Shown here one piece after another: positions 36,699-45,912 of a stretch of DNA of 64,000 bases (the stretch's first letter is position 1; the number at the start of each line of letters is the position of its first letter). The translations under genes were made by a program, and so were the position numbers. Source of the DNA: Ciborinia camelliae (lineage: Eukaryota > Ascomycota > Leotiomycetes > Helotiales > Sclerotiniaceae). The stretch lies in contig JANPYM010000001.1 in assembly GCA_025890175.1 (NCBI GenBank), positions 3,188,467 to 3,252,466 on the forward strand. The letters run 5' to 3'. The notes below the pieces were generated by a model, which did no database searches, was not told the DNA's origin, and was given only the letters and a program-made list of their open reading frames with translations.

Positions 36699-37147
36699 AT
36701 GGTTAAATTCACTTCCATCGTCTTGTTCCTCATCGCTGGTATCGCTGTACAAGCTTGTACATATTGTCAATGTTTATTCGACGATAACACTCACTGTTGT
36801 ATATTCGAGGTATGTAAATGTCAATCAAAATTACCCTACCCTACCCTACCCTACCCTACCCTACCCTACCCTACCCTACCCTACCCTACCCTTCCCTTCC
36901 CTTCCCTTCCCTTCCCTTCCCTTCCCCCCCTCCCTTCCCAAGCTTCTTTTCTAACCCCACAACCCCCAAACAGGATCACAAAATCGGCAATCTAGACTGC
37001 CGCTCCGTATGCACGTATGCGCGGCGCCGAGACGACTCCACCCAGCTAGTCAATGGGAAGGTTGCGTATGGAGCGGGCTGTATGGCCGGGGGAAATTATA
37101 AGTGCGCGACGAAGTTTCAGGCGTCGGGCCGGGTTAAGTGTTTTTAG
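36699..37147 (+). CDS. Small secreted cysteine-rich protein, paralogue 3
   Basis: 94-aa precursor, exons 36699-36809 and 36974-37147. The 164-bp phase-0 intron is filled by a (CCCTA)n microsatellite and then a (CCCTT)n tract, so it is more than twice the length of the intron in paralogue 2. The signal peptide is MVKFTSIVLFLIAGIAVQA, followed by CTYCQCLFDDNTHCC. The second exon shows NLDCRSVCTYARRRDD and GGNYKCATKFQASGRVKC, with ten cysteines conserved against both paralogues. It lies 0.55 kb downstream of paralogue 2 in tandem. The 3' flank does not resemble that of paralogues 1 and 2. Confidence 0.82.
36833..36925. repeat. (CCCTA)n then (CCCTT)n microsatellite inside an intron
   Basis: About twelve CCCTA units (36833-36890) pass into CCCTT units and a short C run (36891-36925), between the donor at 36810 and the acceptor at 36973. 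The unit is five bases, not the CCCTAA of fungal telomeres. Confidence 0.9.
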
Positions 37148-38771
37148 ACTGGAGAGTGTGGAGTGCGAAGGTGCGCGCCATTTGCATGGTGGTGCATGTG
37201 CATGGAGAAATACCAGATGTCGAGTGTGATATGGTAGGTACATTTGGACCTCATATATGTGTAGAAAAGTAAGATGGTATGTGAAGAATTAGCTATGTAT
37301 AAGTAGGTTATTTAACATAACTTATGCCGACGAAGATATCATTAAGTTGGCTAGCGTGGCCTCAGCCATAACATCTTGTGCATAGGTACATTGTAGAAAG
37401 GGATCTGGATTATAGAATTGGAACCTAGGTCGATATCGATGTAGATGGATATAAATTATATAACCCTAAATTACTACTATTACCTACCTAATACCTACCT
37501 ACCATATAGAGAATCCAAGTGTAACGGCCACCTCCATTCCAATTCCAAGCTAAAAAGAGTATCTATCTACCTAGGTATCTATACATAAACCCCAACTAAA
37601 TATTAAACAGCGACCTATCACCTTTCCCCTTTCCACCACCATCCATCATTCAAAGAACATCCCCAACCCAACATCACAATCTATCTTCCCATCTGCCAAT
37701 TAAAATAAACATACCCACCCATCTACACTCCACCCCCAATCATTCCATTAAAATTTCCTTTCTTTCCTTTCCTTTCTTTTCTTTCCCATCGACTACCAGT
37801 GAGACATCCAATATCGAGAAGTTCAGCTCAGGGACGGGGTTAATCATATCTAGGTCTGCCTATATAGAGCCTCTGGGTTTTTATACGCTGCGATATTGGA
37901 AAATTCATGGGAAGTTTTTGTAAATGGGGAGGGGATGAGATGGGGGAGAAAGGGAGAGGGAGAGGGAGAGAGGGAAAGAGGGAGATTAGATGGGATTTGG
38001 ATAGGTGGATATTGGGATATTGGGATATGAGAAGAGAAACATGAGAAAAGAAAAAAAAGAAATATGAGGAGAGAAATATTAGTAAAGGGGGGAAGGGGAA
38101 GGGGCGAGGGCGAGGGCGAGGGGAATTATATTATATTATATTATAGATATCATATCATTTCCTAGATATACAATATTAAAAGTGAAATAAATAGATTCTA
38201 AAACATCTCCATCTCCATCTCCATCTCTCTCTCTATCTTCCTCTTCATTTTACATCTTCATCTTCATCTCCATCTTCACAATTTTCACCCTAGGCTCGGG
38301 GGGGTTTTTTTTTTCAAAAAAGGGAGATGGATATAGGTATACGTAAATAGATACATGGATGAATGGATGAATGGAACTCGGTTTGGTTTCAAGGTTGGTT
38401 GGTTGGTTGGTTGGTTGGATTACCGTGCCAGTACGATATATATACCTAAGTACATAATATAATATAATATAATATAATATAATATAATATAATATAATAT
38501 AATATAATATAATATAATATAATATAATATAATATAATATAATATAATATAATATAATATAATATAATATAATATAATATAATATAATATAATATAATAT
38601 AATATAATATAATATAATATAATATAATATAATATAATATAATATAATATAATATAATATAATATAATATAATATAATATAATATAATACAATATCATTC
38701 TAACCCCCACCTTTCTTTCTCCCCATCGTTCCCCCCTTGCTTTCCCGAGTAATATGAGGAATGATTATACA
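37148..38771. other. Gene-free, low-complexity stretch
   Basis: Contains purine-rich tracts (37940-38130), a GGTT repeat (38392-38418) and a long (AATAT)n array. Apparent open frames inside the array are artefacts of the repeat. The end may hold the 3' flank of the macro-domain gene. Confidence 0.7.
38454..38688. repeat. (AATAT)n pentanucleotide array, about 47 copies
   Basis: An almost perfect 235-bp array of the five-base unit. The only visible change is at the distal end (AATACAATATC). Its homogeneity suggests recent expansion. Confidence 0.97.
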
Positions 38772-40742
38772 TCACCCCTCCCCCTCTCCCTCCCCTTCCG
38801 CCTCTCTCACCCGTTCCCTCCCCCTCTCCCTCTTCGCCCGATTAGCAGCCGCCAATCGCATCCCCTGTTTCCTCTTCATCTGTTTATAACTTTCTTTCCT
38901 CGCTTTCGTTTGCGTGTGCGTTTGCGTTTTCTTCTTGATCCCTGCATTTGTTCCTATCCCCGCCCCTACCCCCATTTCTATCCCCGCATTTATATTCACA
39001 TCTGTGTTTATATCCGTATCTGTATTCATATTTTCCTCTCCTAAACCCTCATCATGATTTTCCATTGCAGTATTTCTTATTCCGTTAATACCGATACCGA
39101 TACTGATATTTCTTTGAGGACCTTCGATCTGAGCACCTTGGCTCGTTGGTGATACTTTATTTGGGGATACTTTATCTGCAGAAGATAACCGAGCAACCCT
39201 ATCCATAACCGGCGGCGTAACCACCAACTTGGGGGTCTCCGTCTGCATCCCTAACCCCATCCCCACCCCCATCCCATTCCCCTCCCCATCCCCTTCCCCC
39301 ACCCTAGCCTTCCCCCCCGGGCGAAAACGGCGGCGTAGCCAACAACTCACTAACCGGGCTCAGGGGCGCACTCTGCGGCTGACACGGGTTGGGAAACAGC
39401 AATGCAAACGCGACCTGCAAGGCCTTCCGATTCGGGCTATCGACGGGCCAAACGCAAAAGACGACTTTGCGAATCCGCTTGCGCCGGATCGCGCCAAACA
39501 GGGGATGGCGCAGGAAATCGCGCACGGTGCCGATGGCGATGCGCGCGGCCAGGCGGTGCGGGAAGCGCTTGATGCCGGTGGAGAGGGCCGGGATCGCGAT
39601 GGTTATGCCGGGGGGGTTGGGGGATGGGGAGGGAGGGGATGCTGGGGATGGATGGGAGAGGTGTGGGAGTGGGAGTGGGAGTGATGGAAGTTCGTGGACT
39701 GGCTAGGCTGGCTGGACTGCTGAAACTACCTCCGACACCTACATTGACCAAACTACCCCCTTGGGCCACCCCGCCTTCTCGTATTTCCGCAACCCTGTCT
39801 GCGTTTGCGTTTGTCATGATTGTATCTTCGGTATTAATTTCGGACGACTTATCCCCATGCTCCTCACCATCTCTTTGTTTCCGTTCCCGCTCTTGTTCCC
39901 TCTCCTGTTCTTCCTCCTCCCTCTCCGCAATCCCCATCGCTTCAACCAGCGCCCCCCGATAACAATTAACCAACAACTGTTTGACCAACGGGGCACTATA
40001 AGATCTATCTGCGAAATTCGGGGCGTGGGTATGGATGATATATTTCGGTCTCTGGTTGTCGTAAACGTCTCCCCACCCATCTCTCTTTGAACCGTTATCT
40101 TGATTTACATCCCCATCCCCACCCCTCTCGCCCTCCCTCCTCCCCCCCAACCCAAAACTAGGACTAACCCTACAATCCCCCGCATTTAACCCCCCAGGCC
40201 AATGTTCCACCCTCCACCTCCACAACTGCGGACCCGCCAACTTATCCAGCAGGCCCGGGAGAGAAGTACGCGGTGTATAGACCGAAGGAGGAATCCCAAT
40301 CGACGAAGGGACCCTAGGCGACCTAGGTGAAGGGGCTCTAGGCGACCGCTGAATCCCAGTCGACCGGGGAATCCCATTCGACCCCGGGACCCTAGGCGAC
40401 TCTGGGATCCCCTCTCTAATCCAAGGATTCTGATCGAAAACACCCATGGACTGCGGCGGATGAATCAACGGATACCTCCCGGTGCGCTGAGAAATCGGGG
40501 AGACGATCGCGGTACAAGGGAATGAAGGAAGAGAAGCGAGGCGCAATTCCATCGGGGCGAGAGGATCGGAGGAGGAATAGAGGAGGAGGCCGTGGGAGAT
40601 GGGGGGGGAGTTTTGCGGGGGATGGGGTAGAGGGGGAGAAGGGGGATTTGGAGGTGGATTTAGAGGGGGAGGAGGTGGGGTTGGGGTTTAGGAGGGGAGT
40701 GGGGGGTTTTTTCTTGTGGGATCGTTGAGGTGTGGTGTTCAT
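38772..40742 (-). CDS. Macro-domain (ADP-ribose-binding) protein, frame broken at three homopolymers
   Basis: Macro domains bind or hydrolyse ADP-ribose derivatives. On the minus strand, TAIVSPISQRTG and LIHPPQSMGVFD (about 40500-40430), RPKYIIHTHAPNFADR with the helix VNCYRGALVEAMGIA (about 40035-39930), and ITIAIPALSTGIKRFPHRLA (about 39600-39540), then KVVFCVWPVDS, form a macro-like core. Between these lie a long Ser/Pro/Arg insert and a Glu/Arg-rich insert. The frame changes exactly at a C8 (40601-40608), a C7 (39610-39616) and a G7 (39312-39318, both as read on the minus strand). Base-count errors or real slippage would explain this; unrecognised introns are possible. The start is 40742 or the ATG at 40552. 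The tail is Gly/Met- and Lys-rich. Confidence 0.6.
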
Positions 40743-41640
40743 TTTTGAGGATTGATTTGATATGGTGGTGTCTGTTGGTGGTATTGTGTAGGAAATCGAA
40801 TGAATTTATGAATCGAATATATTGAGAGAAGCAGTAAGTAATTTAGAAGTTCCTTTCCCCTCTGAATTATTTCAAGGATAGATGGATGAATTCCGTTCTG
40901 TAAGACAGACTATCAGGGTAGCCGCTGATTCAATTGATTCCAGCAAGTACCACACATTCGCAATAAAAACATTGAGACTTCAAGTAGCGCATCCACGCTC
41001 TTTCACGGAAGATAGGCCGATGTTTCCTTTGTATCTTGAAAGTAGGGTGAATAGTGCCGACACTTGTTGGCATGCGAAAACAAAGGGGGATTTTCGAAGC
41101 GGGGGGAGGTCTCGTGGGTGGAACCGGAAGCAGTTTTAACAAAGATGAAAATTTGGGTCGGGTCATCACTATCAATACCTAAGTCGAAAATATATATTTA
41201 ATGTGGTCGAAATAAAAATATCTCACGATACATTTCTTCCAGGCCTGAAATGGTGATAGCAATACCCATCCATTCAATATGATACAAAATTGATCATGCC
41301 CTTGTCAATTGGTATATGTTGAAAATGTAGTATACCAGAATTGAGTGCTATGGTATCTTAACTCCAAGCCCCTGACACCGTTTCCCTTTTATAAAACCAC
41401 CCATACAATCCAAATGCTGATGTCCCAAATCCCAATCCCTTTTTATGCACAGTGACCGTTTGTTTCATTATTTCCAGCCCAATTGCTGTTGTGCCATGCA
41501 CATTTTTTTCTGTATCCGCGTACTGCCGAATGATTTCCGTGATCTCTTTTCCATGGATGCTTTTCAATGCGATTGTCGCAATGAGATCGATGTCGAACGG
41601 CATCCGCCATTGCCCTCTCGTCTTCATCAAATGCTCCGTA
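40743..41640. other. Intergenic, plus an uncertain 90-codon frame
   Basis: A minus-strand frame at 41358-41630 begins with ATG 10 bp after the Roadblock stop and includes SIHGKEITEIIRQYADTE. It has no recognised family and most likely lies in the 3' flank. Nothing else is seen. Confidence 0.4.
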
Positions 41641-42267
41641 TTATCGCTCCCCCGTACTCAGCACCAATCCATCCAATGCTCCCTCCAACCACTTTCCCAA
41701 TTCCTCTGCTTGTCTCCTCATCCCCGTAATGCCCACTCCGCCTCCTCTCGCACTTCTCAAACTCGCCGTTTCACTTCCCTCTCCACTCCTGATAATTTCC
41801 CTTTCATGTCCTACATCTGGTGATCCTGGTTGTGATATCGATATTAAGCCCTCTCTTTGAATATGCGGTGTCGTCGTTCCTGACATTCCGGGTGCTGGCC
41901 CTATCGTCACGAATAATAATCCACAGGCTAACTTCCTTATCACCATTATGCCGAATTCCATTTGTATCAATATGCTTTTTGTTTCTCGGGGTTTGACATC
42001 ATGTCCATTCGAGGATGCGCCATTGGGAGGGAGCGCATTTGAGACGGTTTGTGAAGGAAAAGGTGAGTAGAGTGTCCAGAGTGATAATGCTAGTGTACCT
42101 TGGTGACGTAGGACTGATGCTGGAGATGTTGAGGAGGTACTGAGGAGTTTGCCGGTTGGTGTTAGGAGCATTAATGTATTGAGATGTGGAGATATATTGT
42201 TATGTAAGAAGGTAGATATCCTTTTGCTTAGAAGCATGGTTTGAGTATGTGGATGATTGGATGTCAT
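41641..42267 (-). CDS. Roadblock/LC7-domain protein (Ragulator/EGO-like)
   Basis: 208-aa single-exon gene starting with the ATG at 42267. Roadblock/LC7 folds serve as small dimerisation platforms in Ragulator/EGO-type scaffolds on lysosome or vacuole membranes and in dynein. Visible core elements are LNTLMLLTPTGKLLSTSS, SVLRHQGTLALSLWTLYSP, a strand IQMEFGIMVIRKLACGLLFV and TIGPAPGM. An inserted hydrophilic loop (residues about 140-180, HIQREGLISISQPGSPD and Ser/Gly/Arg-rich sequence) separates the core from the last helix EELGKWLEGALDGLVL. The fungal family commonly has such inserts. Assignment to the superfamily is good; the exact complex is inferred. Confidence 0.75.
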   Translation of the reverse strand: MTSNHPHTQTMLLSKRISTFLHNNISPHLNTLMLLTPTGKLLSTSSTSPASVLRHQGTLALSLWTLYSPFPSQTVSNALPPNGASSNGHDVKPRETKSILIQMEFGIMVIRKLACGLLFVTIGPAPGMSGTTTPHIQREGLISISQPGSPDVGHEREIIRSGEGSETASLRSARGGGVGITGMRRQAEELGKWLEGALDGLVLSTGER

Positions 42268-43163
42268 CGTTATTCTTTAGGTTGGGTATTGGTTGTGTGG
42301 TTGTGATATTCTGCGGATAAGATGTCGTTAGTTAATAAAAAGTTGAGTTGTTGAATTCACATCTGAGTCAAAGATGTAAGTTATGTAGGTTATGTACGGG
42401 TGTATAGGAACAAACTTAGAACACACATACGAATACTGATTGTATCATGAAATTAGTAAAGGGCAAGGTAATTTCAATAGATTTATTATCCAAGAAAGAA
42501 GAAGACCTAATGTAATAATAAGAAGAAGGGGGGAAGTGAATTACAATTATGAGCTGATGAGAAGGAACATGAAGAGGTTGGATGGAGGTTGGATGGAGGT
42601 TGGATGGATGGCTCTGCGGGGGAGGGAAAGCCTTTAATAGTACTCGTGCATGGTTGAGGGTTTGTGTAACAGGTGCAATTGAACGTTTTAACTGACTACG
42701 GTTAACTCAGTACGGTTATCTCAGTACGGTTATCTCAACACGGCTATCTCAACACGGCTATCCAAACACGGTTATCTAAACACGGTTAATTGTGTACGGT
42801 TACGGAGACTCGGATCATGAGGACTACAATCCCTACTAGGTTCATTAGCTCCTCCCGGTGAGCTTAGCTTCTAGTACACTTCCAGGTTTTTAACGAGTAC
42901 TAAAAATTGTCCGTCGATATTAGTGTATACACAAATTAATATTTTATAAAATACCTATAAAATACAACATCTACAACTCATTATTTTCTACTCCTTTTCA
43001 ATATATTTCAATCTCATATCATACATATTGTATTATATCATCAATCAATTCAATTCCCCATCTCAATCGCAAGATAACATCACAGCTTCCTATACAATAC
43101 TCCGTACATATATACATACACCAATTACCTCTTATCTCCTACCTCCCTCCCCCCACGATAAAA
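42268..43163. other. Intergenic with a 14-bp minisatellite
   Basis: No gene is recognised. The minisatellite occupies 42697-42804, and 42900-43160 has the A/T- then C-rich look of a leader ahead of the small frame at 43164. Confidence 0.55.
42697..42804. repeat. 14-bp minisatellite, 7.7 copies
   Basis: Units of the form YACGGYTATCTCAR, each 14 bases, follow head to tail (42697, 42711, 42725, 42739, 42753, 42767, 42781, 42795). Drift from unit to unit is gradual, with the last full unit (CACGGTTAATTGTG) the most diverged. Confidence 0.9.
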
Positions 43164-43451
43164 ATGTCGACATATCAGTACCAGGACTTTGACCAGGATT
43201 TAATGTTCAAACCAAACTATGGCCTCTCAATGGTGCTTCTCGGGAGATTGGATGAAAACGATTTGGCGTCTTTAATTTACTTCCTCCTCTCATTGATTAG
43301 TTTTCTTTTTGTGACCTTTGTATATCGATTGCCCATAGAGTTTTGGTGGGAAATTCTCTATCTCGTGGGAGTACGCTTTAATTTGCACAGATTTGGGGTT
43401 GGGCCGGATAATTTCTGGGTGGAAGGTGAAGGTGGTGAAGAGATCCATTAG
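43164..43451 (+). CDS. Possible 95-aa single-pass membrane protein
   Basis: An ATG in a favourable context (ATAAAAATGTCG) opens a 95-codon frame. It contains one strong membrane segment, ASLIYFLLSLISFLFVTFVY, followed by RLPIEFWWEILYLVG. The N-terminus is polar. I know no family for it. Composition and leader make it plausible, but a chance open frame cannot be excluded. Confidence 0.35.
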   Translation: MSTYQYQDFDQDLMFKPNYGLSMVLLGRLDENDLASLIYFLLSLISFLFVTFVYRLPIEFWWEILYLVGVRFNLHRFGVGPDNFWVEGEGGEEIH

Positions 43452-43692
43452 AAGAAGATCAATCATTTTATCCATGTTACCGTACCTACCGTACCTACCG
43501 TCCCTACCTTACCTATCTACCCAATTACCTACCTACCTAACTACCTACCTACCTGCCTACCTACCTACCGAGAGGAACTTCGATACCCGTGGACGTACCT
43601 AAACCTAACTTGGTATTCTTTCATGGAAACAGGAACCGAGAACTCCAGGACTCGGCACCGAATGACTTTGGATGAGATTGAGATCGATCTCG

Positions 43693-43733
<41 letters not shown>

Positions 43734-44059
43734 CAATGGATTGTCTACATCAATGGATACCATGGATACCCACCTATTTAGCTTTCCCAAGGTCATATCG
43801 AACGATACGGTACCTAGATCTTTTGCTTAGAAATTCAAAGCTTCGATTGATTCTCATCCACGTCATAAACTACCTACCTACCCTACCTATCACCGATGTA
43901 CTATATCCCTAACCGAAGAGAGGGGCACTCGAGAACCATCAATCATTGTTGAAGAAGTATTTTAGTGCCCCTCACCGTATCAATATAAAGAAAGCTGAAG
44001 ACCCTTTATCTTGATTACAACCTCAATTACTTCAATTACTTTACCCTCGCATACATTCT
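43452..44059. other. Intergenic with a (TA)n tract
   Basis: ACCTACCT-type simple repeats (43470-43570) and a (TA)n tract of about 33 bp (43697-43729) occur here. GGGGCACT (43922-43929) and AGTGCCCC (43964-43971) form an inverted pair upstream of the glyoxalase gene. The pair may be regulatory, but that is a guess. Confidence 0.5.
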
Positions 44060-45420
44060 ATGTACTCTTTTCGCAATTTAAACAGAATCATCAAACCATC
44101 ATTTTTCCGGCAGAGTATTGTGGATTCAGGTACGTTCCCGACAGATACCTACACATACCTACTATCAATCCCATCTTATGCATATAGTTTGCTAACACTT
44201 AAGTACCTTTACAGCTAGCAGATCATACGCAACAATGACTACCGATACAAAGACCTACAAGTTTAATCACTCGATGTACGAATCAGAAACATGGTATTCC
44301 TTTATGGTAGGATACTAATTGATAGATAGGATTCGAGTCAAAGATCCCAAGGAATCTGGTAAGTTTTGTACCTCACATATATATGTATATATATTTAGTT
44401 CATTAGTTTCCATAGCTAATAATTCATCCAGTCAAATTTTATGAATACTTGGGCATGAAAATGATTCGAAAGATTGAACAACCTGAAGCTAAATTCGACC
44501 TTTATTTCATGGGTTACGATTCCCCCAAAGCTACCTCACACGGAAACCACTTCAGCGATCGCGAGGGACTAATTGAATTGACACACAATTATGGAACGGA
44601 GAACGATGACAATTATAAAGTTTCAAATGGAAATACTGAGCCACACAAAGGATTCGGGCATACTTGCATATCTGTAGACAACCTTCAAGCAGCATGTCAA
44701 CGAATTGAGGATGCCGGGTACAAATTCCAAAAGAAATTATCCGATGGACGTATGAGACATATTGCTTTCGCATTGGATCCAGATAATTATTGGGTTGAGA
44801 TTATTGGACAGAATCCTATTGAAAAAACGGAGGATATCAAAACGACAGATGTCGAGACATACCGAATGGTAATATTCTGTTCTATGCGCAATTGACAGAT
44901 AGAAAGCTAATTGAACCGTAGAACCACACTATGATCCGTGTCAAGGATCACGAAAAGTCATTGAAGTTCTATCAAGAAGTAATGGGCATGACACTCATGC
45001 GAACGAGTGAAAATCCAAGTGCCAATTTCAATCTTTATTTCTTGGGTTATCCAGGAGATAAGGGTGTTCCTACTTCTTCAACAGCGGACCGTGAAGGGTT
45101 GTTGGAATTGACCTGGAATTATGGTACAGAAAAGGAAGAGAACTTCAAGTATCACAACGGTAATGATGAACCACAAGGTTTTGGTCACATCTGTAAGTTA
45201 CACACGATTATCTTCATGTATGGGTTAGGCTGACTTTACGACAGGCATATCGGTTGATGATTTAGATGCAGCATGCAAGAGATTTGAGGATTTGAATGTT
45301 AACTGGAAGAAGAGATTGACTGATGGTCGTATGAAAAACGTGGCATTCGTTTTGGATCCTGATAATTACTGGGTTGAAGTTATTCAGAATGAAAAGTTGA
45401 AGGAGAGGGCTAATTGGTAA
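44060..45420 (+). CDS. GLO1: Glyoxalase I (lactoylglutathione lyase), two-domain, with mitochondrial-type leader
   Basis: Isomerises the methylglyoxal-glutathione hemithioacetal to S-lactoylglutathione, a detoxification step. Six exons (44060-44129, 44215-44275, 44330-44358, 44432-44868, 44922-45192, 45245-45420) close in phase to 347 aa. Residues 1-30 (MYSFRNLNRIIKPSFFRQS...) are basic and without acids, as in a mitochondrial presequence; a second ATG at 44235, after the leader, could give a cytosolic form. The two tandem glyoxalase domains each keep metal-site residues: His in NHSMIRVKD and NHTMIRVKD, Glu in LIELTHNYG and LLELTWNYG, His in GFGHTCISVD and GFGHICISVD, and Glu in WVEIIG and WVEVIQ. 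The length is close to the yeast two-domain enzyme plus the leader. Confidence 0.95.
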
Positions 45421-45912
45421 ATTTTGAGAGGGAAAACAGCCTAATTGGGCATATCAATAGTTGCCTGATGCGTCCAGACGGACTGCAGCCACCACTACGG
45501 AAACGAATAAGCATATATTTTTATCATTTCAGGTGATCAGTTCTTTTTACCTAGGTACATATTAGTGATGACAATTCAAATGAACATGGTTCCTGGATTG
45601 GGGGGGGCTTTCATTGACGGTATTTTAATGCGGGGTTTCAATGCGGGGGTTTCCTTCTACATCTCATCAGATCTCATTAAGCTTCAAGGACGAATCGGAG
45701 TTCATGCATGTCCTTTATTGTCACACCACACAAAAAGCTAACATTTCCTGTACCTGTGAGCCCTTATTTATTTCATTCACTTCCTTTTCACTTCTCTTTC
45801 ATATCAATCTTAAACAGACAAAGAGGAATTCTGCAAGGCAGTAACGCGGATCAATCAACATAAACTGTTGTGAAATATAGATCAAATCTTTTTTGTACAT
45901 TCTTCGTTCACA
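45421..45912. other. Intergenic between glyoxalase I and PGDH
   Basis: No gene is recognised. It should hold the terminator of the glyoxalase gene and the promoter of the dehydrogenase. Confidence 0.55.

Noticed and set aside
36833..36890. Telomere-like CCCTA repeat
   Set aside because: The unit is five bases, lies inside an intron with clear splice sites and is flanked by coding exons; fungal telomeres use CCCTAA.
38420..38710. 96-codon frame made of a YIILYY repeat
   Set aside because: It is simply the (AATAT)n array read as codons.
41358..41630. 90-codon minus-strand frame after the Roadblock gene
   Set aside because: It has an ATG but no family, and it sits where a 3' untranslated region is expected; mentioned only as uncertain.
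43697..43729. (TA)n tract as a TATA-type promoter
   Set aside because: It is a simple repeat about 330 bp from the next start and not in a typical position.
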